Below are positions 1 to 6,436 of a DNA stretch of 7,699 bases, one piece after another. This stretch comes from Porticoccaceae bacterium (GTDB taxonomy: Bacteria > Pseudomonadota > Gammaproteobacteria > Pseudomonadales > Porticoccaceae): NCBI GenBank assembly GCA_030590275.1, contig JAUUYV010000070.1, positions 1 through 7,699 on the forward strand. Direction: 5' to 3'. Each line of letters opens with the position of its first letter. The first letter of the stretch is position 1. Made by a program: the position numbers and the translations under genes. The notes beneath the pieces are model-generated. The model was given only the letters and a program-made list of their open reading frames with translations. It was not told the origin of the DNA and did no database searches.

Positions 1-1
1 C

Positions 2-802
2 GGTTTTTTGTCTCTCTCGGTTTTTTTGTTCGCCTGGTTCAACCTGGTGATCAAGGAGAATATGGCGGGCTTACCCAGCGCGCAGGTAAAGCGCTCCTAT
101 GCCTTTGGTATGGGCTGGTTTATATTTTCTGAAGTGATGTTTTTTGCGGTCTTTTTTGGTTCTTTATTTTACGTGCGAGTATTCGCTGTGCCCTGGCTTG
201 GTGGTGAGGCGGCGATTCCCGTGTTTGATGATTTTAACAGCGAAGCAGCATCCACCAATGCGCTGTTATGGGAAGGCTTTAAAGCGGAATGGCCCCTGAT
301 GCAAAACCCGGATCAGGTCGCTGGCGGGAATACTTTTATAGGTCCTGAGCATAATATGAGTTTCCCCGGGTGGGCTAACTGGTATCACTGGTTGCCTTTA
401 TGGAATACCGTAGTGCTGCTGACTTCCAGCTGGACGGTGCATATGGCTCACCACGCCATGAAGCACGATAATCGTAGCAAATTTAAAGTTTGGCTGGGAA
501 TTACCGTTGCGCTGGGTGCTATCTTCCTATGTTTACAGTACATGGAATATCACGAAGCTTATGTGGAAATGGGCCTGACGCTTTCCAGCGGTATTTATGG
601 CACCACCTTTTTTATGTTGACTGGTTTCCACGGTTTCCACGTGGCTTTGGGTACCTTTATGTTGTTTGTTCAACTGATGCGTTCTTTCAAAGGGCATTTT
701 AAAGCGGACGACCAATTTGGGTTTGAGGCGTCGTCCTGGTACTGGCACTTTGTTGATGTGGTTTGGTTGGGGCTGTTTCTATTTGTCTATGTGCTAGACT
801 GA
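2..802 (+). CDS. coxC: Cytochrome c oxidase subunit III (aa3-type), 5' end missing
   Basis: Structural subunit III of the inner-membrane aa3 cytochrome c oxidase; it stabilises the catalytic subunit I and contributes to proton uptake. The frame is open to the left edge, so the gene begins upstream. About 266 residues are visible against a usual 290-300, so roughly the first transmembrane segment and N-terminus are missing. Family landmarks: FIFSEVMFF with the conserved membrane Glu near base 130, TSSWTVHMAHHAM near 425-465, YHEAYVEMGLTL near 550, FFMLTGFHGFHV near 610-645, and the C-terminal SSWYWHFVDVVW ending in FVYVLD. Six hydrophobic segments are visible. The loop between the second visible helix pair (about bases 190-390) is somewhat longer than in Pseudomonas as I recall it. 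An in-frame TTG at base 8 falls inside a helix and is not the start. A terminator follows 21 bp after the stop, so this is the last gene of the structural coxBA-ctaG-coxC unit (those partners are inferred, not seen). Confidence 0.96.
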   Translation, partial: GFLSLSVFLFAWFNLVIKENMAGLPSAQVKRSYAFGMGWFIFSEVMFFAVFFGSLFYVRVFAVPWLGGEAAIPVFDDFNSEAASTNALLWEGFKAEWPLMQNPDQVAGGNTFIGPEHNMSFPGWANWYHWLPLWNTVVLLTSSWTVHMAHHAMKHDNRSKFKVWLGITVALGAIFLCLQYMEYHEAYVEMGLTLSSGIYGTTFFMLTGFHGFHVALGTFMLFVQLMRSFKGHFKADDQFGFEASSWYWHFVDVVWLGLFLFVYVLD

Positions 803-823
803 CCCACACATTAAATGTACGCG

Positions 824-851
824 AAACGGCCAGTAACACTGGCCGTTTTTT
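824..851 (+). terminator. Rho-independent terminator after coxC
   Basis: A perfect 11-bp stem (AAACGGCCAGT at 824-834, ACTGGCCGTTT at 838-848) closes a 3-nt loop and runs into a T-tract at 846-851. It lies 21 bp after the coxC stop and between two convergent genes. On the minus strand the run of T after the stem is only three bases, so it should work mainly on the coxC transcript, with at best partial activity on the opposing DUF2909 transcript. Confidence 0.9.
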
Positions 852-874
852 GTCTCTGGCTAAATTACCTGCGT

Positions 875-1192
875 TTATTTGGGCTCGTCTTTTGATTCAG
901 GAGCGGTGGAAGGTAGTGCTGGTGATTCAGGAGCGGCCGAAGGAGCAAGCTGTGGTGCGACCTGCTCCGGATGTAACTGTCGATCCCAGGGGGCGGTGCT
1001 GTTAAGGCGCCCACTGGCAAAGCCGTAAATTAAGGACGCGATCAATGCGGTGGCGAGGCACGCTCTAATACCAAGGGCGTACAGGGTCCGTAAGCGCTCG
1101 TTACCCATGTCCTTTAGCAGGAAGACAAGGCTACTGCTCAAACTAATAATGACACCGATGAATAATACGACGATTAAAACTTTTAGCCACAT
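875..1192 (-). CDS. DUF2909 family small twin-transmembrane protein
   Basis: A 105-residue inner-membrane protein of unknown function. The N-terminal part fits the DUF2909 family: a first hydrophobic helix (about residues 4-26), a short loop with the pattern KDxxxxxRxxxALGxR (about 27-43), and a second helix (about 43-60). The tail from residue 62 is rich in Ala, Pro, Ser and Glu and contains two copies of a PSxAPES-type segment, which makes the protein longer than the roughly 70 residues I expect for the family. The gene lies convergent to coxC and divergent from SURF1; I recall the same reversed small gene at this place in pseudomonads, which suggests a link to cytochrome oxidase, though no role is proven. 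The ATG at 1190-1192 is preceded by only a weak ribosome binding site (GCGGGTATTTCT), but it begins the first helix directly and is the natural start. Confidence 0.85.
   Translation of the reverse strand: MWLKVLIVVLFIGVIISLSSSLVFLLKDMGNERLRTLYALGIRACLATALIASLIYGFASGRLNSTAPWDRQLHPEQVAPQLAPSAAPESPALPSTAPESKDEPK
893..936 (-). repeat. Short direct repeat in the DUF2909 tail
   Basis: The 14-base sequence TGATTCAGGAGCGG (plus-strand reading) occurs at 893-906 and again at 923-936, exactly 30 bp or ten codons apart. It lies inside the minus-strand DUF2909 gene and produces the two APES-containing segments of the Ala/Pro-rich tail. The in-frame period suggests a small tandem duplication that has partly diverged. 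Confidence 0.75.
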
Positions 1193-1256
1193 AGAAATAC
1201 CCGCATAGTTGATCTGGGTGATTAATACCCAAAATGAAGGCGCTATTTAAGCACAA
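1193..1256. promoter_or_regulatory. Divergent intergenic region, DUF2909 / SURF1
   Basis: These 64 bp separate the start codons of the DUF2909 gene (minus) and SURF1 (plus), so they should contain the promoters of both units, or the promoters overlap the gene starts. An inverted repeat TGGGT-7-ACCCA lies at 1215-1231 around an AT-rich centre, and ATACCC occurs twice in direct orientation (1197-1202, 1225-1230). I see no convincing -35/-10 pair. The inverted repeat could be an operator, but this is inference. Confidence 0.35.
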
Positions 1257-2063
1257 ATGGTAATACAGAAAGAAATGGCAAGCCTGGATTCTCGGTTTGA
1301 ATGGCGTTGGAATCTTAAGCTCCTGATATTTGCTGGGGTGTTTTTCCCACTCACCCTCGGGCTTGGAGTGTGGCAACTACAGCGAGCCGAGCAAAAGCGA
1401 GAAATATTAGCTGAGCACGAACTTCGTCGGGGGGCAGAGCCGGTCGAGCTCTCTAACCTGGACACTACAATTGATCATCAATATCGTCGTGTTTGGCTTG
1501 AGGGGAAGCCTCATAAACAACAATTTTTCCTGTTGGATAATCGTATGCGCCGTGGTCGCGTGGGTTACGAGGTACTGTGGCCGGTGCAGATGGGTGAGCA
1601 GTGGGTTCTAGTTAATAGGGGCTGGGTCTATGGCGGCATGGATCGCCGTATATTGCCAAAGGTCCAGGAGTTTGGCTTGAGAGCAAGCGGGGAGCTTAAA
1701 GTGGCGGGCTATTTGTACCGGGGCCGGGGTGAGGCGCTGGTGCTGGGCGAGCAAGAGGCAATTAACGGTTGGCCTCAGGTTGTTCAGCAGATCGATATGG
1801 ACCTGTTGGACGAGAGGTTTGGAGAGGCTTTTTACCCTTACGTTTTGAGAATAGATGGGCCAACAGGGCAAGGCCGCGAATCAGTCGAAACAAACGAGTT
1901 TGATGCGAGCTGGGTGATCGTTAGTGTCTCCCCGGCCAAGCATATTGGTTATGCTGTACAGTGGTTTACGATGGCTTTTGCCCTGCTAGTATTGTGGGTG
2001 ATCGCGAACTCGAACATGGGCGAATGGCTTCGGCATCGCCGAACAACGAAGAGACGTGGGTAG
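1257..2063 (+). CDS. SURF1 family cytochrome oxidase assembly protein
   Basis: SURF1 proteins (Shy1 in yeast) sit in the inner membrane and assist formation of the heme A centre of cytochrome oxidase subunit I. The 268-residue product has the family layout: an N-terminal membrane helix (about 20-38) followed by GVWQLQRAEQKREIL, a periplasmic domain with FLLDNRMRRGRVGYEVLWPV (91-110) and VLVNRGWV (117-124), and a second membrane helix (about 232-250) introduced by the diagnostic KHIGYAVQWFTMAFAL, with His229. The start is uncertain: ATG at 1257 has no clear ribosome binding site, whereas ATG at 1275 (262 residues, MASLDSRF) follows a weak AGAAAG. It opens the assembly operon, and its end overlaps the next gene by 8 bp if that gene starts at GTG 2056, indicating translational coupling. 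The family is clear; only the first six residues are in doubt. Confidence 0.94.
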   Translation: MVIQKEMASLDSRFEWRWNLKLLIFAGVFFPLTLGLGVWQLQRAEQKREILAEHELRRGAEPVELSNLDTTIDHQYRRVWLEGKPHKQQFFLLDNRMRRGRVGYEVLWPVQMGEQWVLVNRGWVYGGMDRRILPKVQEFGLRASGELKVAGYLYRGRGEALVLGEQEAINGWPQVVQQIDMDLLDERFGEAFYPYVLRIDGPTGQGRESVETNEFDASWVIVSVSPAKHIGYAVQWFTMAFALLVLWVIANSNMGEWLRHRRTTKRRG

Positions 2064-2709
2064 TAAAGTGGTGAATGAAACTGTAGGTAACAAAAGTAGT
2101 ACGCTAAAACGTAATCTCCCCCTGTTTTTAATTCTTGGTATTGTTGTCGCGGTGCTGGTGGCTGGCTTCATTGTTTTGCCCCGCACTGAGGAAGGCAAGT
2201 TTAGACTGCTGGCGAGCCTGGGTACGAGTAATCAGGGCGTTTTACTTAAACCTCTGGTGGCCATTGACCAGTTAGCGCTAAGCGATGAGAGCGGGGAGCC
2301 CTGGGTTATTACTGAACAGGCAATCAAGTGGCGGTTTTTGATTCCCGTGGCATCTGCCTGCAATAAAGCCTGCCGCGATGCTCTGTATTTAACGCGTCAG
2401 GTTCATTTGCGACTGGACAAAAAGTCCAGCAGAGTCGAACGGGTACTGCTGGATTTGGATGGTGCGCTCGATGACGAAACTAAAGCGCTGATCGCAGAAG
2501 AGCACCGCTATCTGAAAGTGGTAAAAGGTCATCGGCAAGTATTTGCCGAGCTGTTGGCAAATACTAATGCAAACTGGGGTGCGGGCCACGCACAGATATT
2601 TGTGATCGATCAAAACGGTCAGGCGATGATGTTCTTCACTGCTGAACATAGCGGTGCTGATTTGCTAAGTGATCTGCGGCATCTGCTTAAGTATTCCCCT
2701 GAGTCCTGA
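2056..2709 (+). CDS. Uncharacterised membrane-anchored SCO/thioredoxin-like protein
   Basis: A 217-residue protein matching in position the hypothetical gene between SURF1 and ctaA in Pseudomonas (PA0111, from memory). Seen: a charged N-terminus, one membrane helix (about 21-41) ending in LPRTEEGKFRLLASLGT, then a soluble domain that should be periplasmic. The domain has WRFLIPVASACNKACRDAL with Cys102 and Cys106 in a CxxxC arrangement, a following helix ending LDLDG (132-136), and late in the chain GHAQIFVIDQNG with His178. This order, CxxxC then a His just before a beta strand and an NG turn, mirrors the SCO protein downstream (Cys92, Cys96, His193). A diverged SCO/thioredoxin fold with a copper or thiol-redox role in oxidase assembly is inferred. 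The start is uncertain: GTG at 2056, 2068 or 2071 are all possible, and none has a well-spaced ribosome binding site. The stop lies 2 bp before ctaA. Confidence 0.82.
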   Translation: MGSKVVNETVGNKSSTLKRNLPLFLILGIVVAVLVAGFIVLPRTEEGKFRLLASLGTSNQGVLLKPLVAIDQLALSDESGEPWVITEQAIKWRFLIPVASACNKACRDALYLTRQVHLRLDKKSSRVERVLLDLDGALDDETKALIAEEHRYLKVVKGHRQVFAELLANTNANWGAGHAQIFVIDQNGQAMMFFTAEHSGADLLSDLRHLLKYSPES

Positions 2710-2711
2710 TC

Positions 2712-3779
2712 ATGTCGCGGCCACTTTTCGCACTGTTTAATTCGCCGGAAAAGCGTAGGCGAGGTTTTCGCCTGGCGTTAGCAGCTACCTGCCTGGCATC
2801 AGTGGTTGTAGTCCTGGGAGCTTTTACTCGATTGGTCGATGCCGGTTTGGGTTGCCCCGACTGGCCGGGTTGCTACGGGCATCTGTTGTGGCCCGATAGC
2901 GCCCAGGAAATAGCTGTGGCGGATTCCCGTTTTCCCGACACACCGGTAAGGGTGGATAAGACCTGGCCAGAAATGGTGCACCGCTATTTTGCCGGTACTC
3001 TGGGCCTGTTTATCCTTGCACTGGCATATATTGGATGGAGGCAAAGGGAAACCGGCATCTACCCTTTCCGTCTACCCATGTTGTTGCTGTTTTTGGTGGT
3101 ATGGCAAGCCCTGTTTGGTATGTGGACGGTCACCCTCAAACTATGGCCGCAGATAGTTACCGCTCACTTGATGGGAGGCATGAGCCTTTTTTCTTTGTTG
3201 TGGCTACTGACTTTACGGCTAGATAATCAACGTTGGAGTTTTTCGTCTGATATATTTCAAGGGCTCAACAAATTGAAGCCCCTGTTTATCCTTGCGGTGT
3301 CTTGTGTATTTTTGCAGATTGCTCTGGGGGGCTGGCTTAGCTCCAATTATGCAGCATTTGCCTGTGCGGACTTCCCCACCTGCGATAGTCAGTGGTGGCC
3401 GGCAATGGATTTCCCCAGGGGTTTTAATTTGCTGCAGGGCATTGGGCCTAATTACCTCGGTGGTTTGATGACCAATGAGGCGAGGGTGGCGATACATCTT
3501 ACTCATCGCCTTGGAGCTTTAGTGGTTTCGGTTTGTCTGGTGGCGCTGTGCATTGCCCTGCTGATGGTCCCCAGCGTTAAAGTGCGGCGTATGGGGCTAG
3601 TGATTGCTGCCGTGCTCGTTCTGCAAATAGGACTTGGTGTCAGCAATGTTTTCTACCAAATCCCCCTGGTGGTGGCCGTTGCTCATAATGCCGGCGGAGC
3701 ATTGTTGCTGCTTAGTCTGGTGACTTTGGGCGTTAAGATGTGGATGGCGGAGGAAATCACTGAAGGGAGTGGTGATTGA
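2712..3779 (+). CDS. ctaA: Heme A synthase (COX15/CtaA family)
   Basis: Oxidises the C8 methyl of heme O to a formyl group, giving heme A for the aa3 oxidase; an eight-helix inner-membrane enzyme. The 355-residue product has the duplicated four-helix architecture. First half: GAFTRLVDAGLGCPDWPGCYG (37-57, written here only as landmark Cys48 and Cys54), the catalytic-type Glu87 and His90 in PEMVHRYFAG, and His152 in TAHLMGG. Second half: a second Cys pair Cys218 and Cys224 in ACADFPTC, His265 in HLTHRLGA, and His325 in VAHNAGGALLLL. All four expected heme-ligand histidines and both Cys pairs are present, so the enzyme looks intact. It begins 2 bp after the preceding stop with no strong ribosome binding site, consistent with coupled translation. 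It supplies the next step after CtaB. Confidence 0.96.
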   Translation: MSRPLFALFNSPEKRRRGFRLALAATCLASVVVVLGAFTRLVDAGLGCPDWPGCYGHLLWPDSAQEIAVADSRFPDTPVRVDKTWPEMVHRYFAGTLGLFILALAYIGWRQRETGIYPFRLPMLLLFLVVWQALFGMWTVTLKLWPQIVTAHLMGGMSLFSLLWLLTLRLDNQRWSFSSDIFQGLNKLKPLFILAVSCVFLQIALGGWLSSNYAAFACADFPTCDSQWWPAMDFPRGFNLLQGIGPNYLGGLMTNEARVAIHLTHRLGALVVSVCLVALCIALLMVPSVKVRRMGLVIAAVLVLQIGLGVSNVFYQIPLVVAVAHNAGGALLLLSLVTLGVKMWMAEEITEGSGD

Positions 3780-3784
3780 ATTTA

Positions 3785-3872
3785 GTTAGAATAACACTCC
3801 GTTTGTAGCTAACGGGCACCTCTCCTTTGAACCGGGGGGTGAGATTTTAAGCGAGATGAAATAAAGTAAAGG
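3785..3872 (+). promoter_or_regulatory. Structured leader of ctaB
   Basis: The 95-bp gap between ctaA and ctaB is the only sizeable break in the assembly operon. It contains an 8-bp hairpin: CACCTCTC at 3817-3824 pairs with GGGGGGTG at 3834-3841 across a 9-nt loop, using two G-U pairs, so it forms in plus-strand RNA and not equally on the opposite strand. A weaker 5-bp pair (GTTAG 3785-3789, CTAAC 3809-3813) precedes it. The stretch CACCTCTCCTTT at 3817-3828 resembles the anti-Shine-Dalgarno end of 16S rRNA, and its CCTTT could pair with the ctaB ribosome binding site AAAGG at 3868-3872. No T-tract follows, so it is not a standard terminator. Regulation is inference. Confidence 0.3.
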
Positions 3873-3874
3873 CT

Positions 3875-4792
3875 GTGAATACTTCAACGTCATTAAATAC
3901 CGAGCCCCCCATTTGGCGCGACTATCTCGAGTTGTGCAAACCAGCGGTGGTGGTGGTAATGATTGTCACTTCAGTAATTGGCATGTTTTTGTCTGTGCCC
4001 GGGATGGTTCCGGTCGATGTGCTGGTGCTGGGTAACCTGGGTATTGCATTCAGTGCAGCCTCGGCGGCGGCAGTAAACCATTTGGTGGACCGTGGTATCG
4101 ATCAAAAAATGGCGCGCACTCTCGATCGACCCGTGGCACAGGGGCGGCTGTCTGCTCGGCAAGTAATAATCTTTGCCGCAGTATTGGGCAGCGTTGGTAT
4201 GGCCGTATTGTTTATCTATATTAATGCCCTCACCGCCTGGCTTACCCTGGCTTCGCTGCTCGGTTATGCGGTGGTTTATACCTTGTTTCTAAAACGGGCT
4301 ACGCCACAAAATATTGTGATCGGTGGTCTGGCAGGTGCAGCGCCACCGCTGCTGGGCTGGACAGCGGTGACCAATGAAGTGCATGGTTATGCGCTATTGC
4401 TGGTTTTAATTATTTTCGCCTGGACACCACCGCATTTCTGGGCTCTGGCTCTGCACCGCAGGGATGAATACGCAAAGGCCGATGTGCCGATGCTGCCGGT
4501 TACCCATGGTGAACGTTATACCAAGTTACACATTGTGCTTTATACAATTTTAATGATTGTGGTGACGGTGTTGCCTTATCTCACCGGGATGAGTGGCTGG
4601 TTGTATTTGCTTGGAGCACTGGTCCTGGGTGGTGGGTTTTTATATTGGTCTTTACGTTTGATGTTAAGCGATGATCTAGAGCTGGGTATGACGACGTTTA
4701 AATATTCTATTATCTACCTCTTAGCCCTGTTTGCCATTATGTTGATAGACCATTATTTAATTGTGCCTCCTCACCTTGTTGCGGCCGGATAA
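3875..4792 (+). CDS. ctaB: Protoheme IX farnesyltransferase (heme O synthase)
   Basis: Transfers a farnesyl group from farnesyl diphosphate to the 2-vinyl of heme B, giving heme O, the substrate of CtaA. The 305-residue product is a UbiA-superfamily polytopic membrane protein with about eight or nine helices. Landmarks: CKPAVVVVM (21-29), the prenyl-diphosphate motif NHLVDRGIDQKMARTLDRP with Asn68, Asp72, Asp76, Arg81 and Arg85, GGLAGAAPPLLGWTAVT (150-166), and the second motif PPHFWALALHRRDEYAKADVPM (185-206) with the family HFW and a Tyr199/Asp203 pair. Start: GTG at 3875 is the only credible choice, because a stop codon lies in frame at 3857 and the next in-frame Met is inside helix one. 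Its ribosome binding site AAAGG ends only 2 nt before the GTG, which is unusually close and predicts modest translation. The paralogue cyoE of bo3 oxidase is the alternative name; the context favours ctaB. Confidence 0.96.
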   Translation: MNTSTSLNTEPPIWRDYLELCKPAVVVVMIVTSVIGMFLSVPGMVPVDVLVLGNLGIAFSAASAAAVNHLVDRGIDQKMARTLDRPVAQGRLSARQVIIFAAVLGSVGMAVLFIYINALTAWLTLASLLGYAVVYTLFLKRATPQNIVIGGLAGAAPPLLGWTAVTNEVHGYALLLVLIIFAWTPPHFWALALHRRDEYAKADVPMLPVTHGERYTKLHIVLYTILMIVVTVLPYLTGMSGWLYLLGALVLGGGFLYWSLRLMLSDDLELGMTTFKYSIIYLLALFAIMLIDHYLIVPPHLVAAG

Positions 4793-4796
4793 AGGT
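4791..4796 (+). promoter_or_regulatory. Ribosome binding site of the SCO gene
   Basis: AAAGGT begins within the TAA stop of ctaB and lies 5 nt before the ATG at 4802. It supports that start and shows the SCO gene is translated from the same message, 9 bp after ctaB. Confidence 0.6.
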
Positions 4797-4801
4797 ACCG
4801 T

Positions 4802-5494
4802 ATGTCTGATAGTCGCGATCCAAAAGTAAAACGAAATATTCGCATTACTGTAGCGCTTGCCCTCACCTTTGCGCTCCTTACCATTGCCGGCCTGGCGAAC
4901 AAATTATCTCAGCCGCGGATTTTGAACCAATACGAGTTACGAGATTACGGCGCTTATATGCTGGAGCCGCCCAAAGCGATTAATTCTATCGCCCTAATCG
5001 ATCATCAGCAGCAGCCTTTTACGGAAGCGTATTTCACCGGTAGCTGGACATTAGTTTTTTTTGGTTTCTCTAACTGTACAGATGTTTGCCCAACCGCTAT
5101 GGCAACGCTGGCAAAAATGTATCAGGAGCTCAAACCCAAAGAAAAAGCTGATTTAAATGTGGTGTTGATTACGGTCGATCCGGAGCGTGATACCCCGGAA
5201 GTACTGGCTAAGTATGTGGCAGGGTACAACCCGGACTTTGTAGGCGTTACCGGTGATATTCACCGTATTAAACAGTTGGCATTGCAATGGAATACCGGAT
5301 TTGAAGCAGCCTCTACTAAAGAGGGTGTTGGAAGTGGGGCTGAGCAAACTAACAATGCCGAAAACTATCAGGTAGAGCATAGTGGCAACCTCTTATTGCT
5401 TAACCCGAAAGGGGAACTGCATGCTTTCATCCGCCCTCCCCTTGAGCACGGTGGTTTGCGTGTACTGTGGCGTTCGATTCGCAAGACTTATTAA
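4802..5494 (+). CDS. SCO1/SenC family copper chaperone
   Basis: SCO proteins bind copper and act as thiol-disulfide reductants in building the CuA centre of cytochrome oxidase subunit II in the periplasm. The 230-residue product has a basic N-terminus, a single anchoring helix (about 14-33), and a thioredoxin-like domain. The metal-binding residues are present: Cys92 and Cys96 in FGFSNCTDVCPTAM, and His193 in VEHSGNLLLLNPKG. VVLITVDPERDTPEVLAKYV (120-139) is the typical strand and helix after the Cys motif. A hydrophilic loop of about 20 residues (170-190) before the His is rich in Gly, Glu and Asn and may be an insertion relative to other members. It is the last gene of the oxidase assembly operon, 9 bp downstream of ctaB. 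Family assignment is firm; whether it is mainly a copper donor or a reductase cannot be told from sequence. Confidence 0.95.
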   Translation: MSDSRDPKVKRNIRITVALALTFALLTIAGLANKLSQPRILNQYELRDYGAYMLEPPKAINSIALIDHQQQPFTEAYFTGSWTLVFFGFSNCTDVCPTAMATLAKMYQELKPKEKADLNVVLITVDPERDTPEVLAKYVAGYNPDFVGVTGDIHRIKQLALQWNTGFEAASTKEGVGSGAEQTNNAENYQVEHSGNLLLLNPKGELHAFIRPPLEHGGLRVLWRSIRKTY

Positions 5495-5542
5495 TACCCG
5501 CAACAAATTTCTTTTAACCTTCGAAAATAATATCGATAACTG

Positions 5543-5549
5543 AAGGAGA
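5543..5549 (+). promoter_or_regulatory. Strong ribosome binding site of the LLM gene
   Basis: AAGGAGA lies 5 nt before the ATG at 5555 and is the best Shine-Dalgarno match in the window. It fixes the start of the LLM oxidoreductase. The 60-bp gap from the SCO stop holds no terminator hairpin that I can see, so read-through from the assembly operon is possible, as is a separate promoter in the AT-rich stretch around 5505-5540. Confidence 0.65.
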
Positions 5550-5554
5550 TTGAC

Positions 5555-6436
5555 ATGAAGTTTGGTATCCAGACACTCTTTGGAGGCCCGGTCGCCTCCC
5601 GGCCAGATTATATTATCGGTACCGGCAAGGCCCTGGAAGAACGTGGCTTTACCCACCTGTGGGCAGCGGAGCACGTGGTTAATTTTCAGAATTACGATTC
5701 TGATTATCCCTACAGCGACGATGGCGTCGCGCCGTTTTCGGCAGAGACCGGCATTATCGAGCCCTTCACCGTCTTGTCTTTTCTAGCGGCACACACCAGC
5801 ACCATCAAACTGGGTTCGGGTATCACCATATTGCCTCAACGTAACCCGGTTTATCTGGCCAAACAGGCAGCGGATGTGGATGTCCTTTCCAATGGGCGAG
5901 CAATTCTGGGGGTGGGTGTCGGTTGGTCTGCCGAAGAATATGAGGCTCTGGGTGTGCCTTTTGAGCACCGCGGTAAGCGGGCCCATGACTACCTGAATGT
6001 GATTAAAAGCCTGTGGTGTGATGAGGTGTCTAGCTTCGAAGGTGAGTTTTACACCCTGCCCCCCTGTGTGCAGGGGCCGAAGCCCATCCAAAAGCCCCAC
6101 CCGCCTATCTTTTTTGGTGGCGAAAGTAATCCGGCCCTGCGGAGAGTGGCTGAATTCGGTCAGGGATGGATGGGTTACCGGCTGACGCCAGAAACCTTGC
6201 CGGAACGCTTAGAAAAGCTCTCACAAATGCTTGGGGACTATGGCCGCACCCTGGCAGATGTAGAGATTGCCATTTCCCCTTACGACTCCAATTGTGATCT
6301 CGATACGATCAAGCGCTTTGCCGATCTCGGGGTCGAGCAGATTATTTTGGTCGGTTTTGCCGAGAGCCTCGATGATATGACTCGCTTACTTGATGGCATG
6401 GCCGAAACCCTGGTGGTCCCGGGGAAGAATGTTTAG
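5555..6436 (+). CDS. LLM class (luciferase-like) flavin/F420-dependent oxidoreductase
   Basis: A 293-residue TIM-barrel enzyme of the bacterial luciferase-like superfamily, probably the Rv2161c-like group usually labelled F420-dependent. Seen: MKFGIQTLFGG as the first beta strand, ALEERGFTHLWAAEHVV (26-42), IKLGSGITILPQRNPVYLAKQ (84-104), and the superfamily core DVLSNGRAILGVGVGWSAEE (109-128) followed by EALGVPFEHRGKRAHDYL (130-147), PPIFFGGESNPALRRVAEFG (183-202), and a C-terminal LGVEQIILVGF. It is full length and has no signal peptide, so it is cytoplasmic. Substrate and cofactor are unknown: such enzymes use FMN or F420 and the family name does not settle which; most gammaproteobacteria do not make F420. 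It follows the SCO gene by 60 bp in the same direction, but I see no functional link to oxidase assembly. Its stop codon lies in the base of a palindrome. Confidence 0.9.
   Translation: MKFGIQTLFGGPVASRPDYIIGTGKALEERGFTHLWAAEHVVNFQNYDSDYPYSDDGVAPFSAETGIIEPFTVLSFLAAHTSTIKLGSGITILPQRNPVYLAKQAADVDVLSNGRAILGVGVGWSAEEYEALGVPFEHRGKRAHDYLNVIKSLWCDEVSSFEGEFYTLPPCVQGPKPIQKPHPPIFFGGESNPALRRVAEFGQGWMGYRLTPETLPERLEKLSQMLGDYGRTLADVEIAISPYDSNCDLDTIKRFADLGVEQIILVGFAESLDDMTRLLDGMAETLVVPGKNV

Noticed and set aside
8..10. TTG as the coxC start
   Set aside because: The frame is open to the window edge and the residues around it lie within a membrane helix that in homologues is preceded by an N-terminal segment; the gene is cut by the window.
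763..1005. An 80-codon plus-strand frame running from the end of coxC across the terminator
   Set aside because: It spans a strong intrinsic terminator, overlaps coxC and is antisense to DUF2909; the protein has no coherent features.
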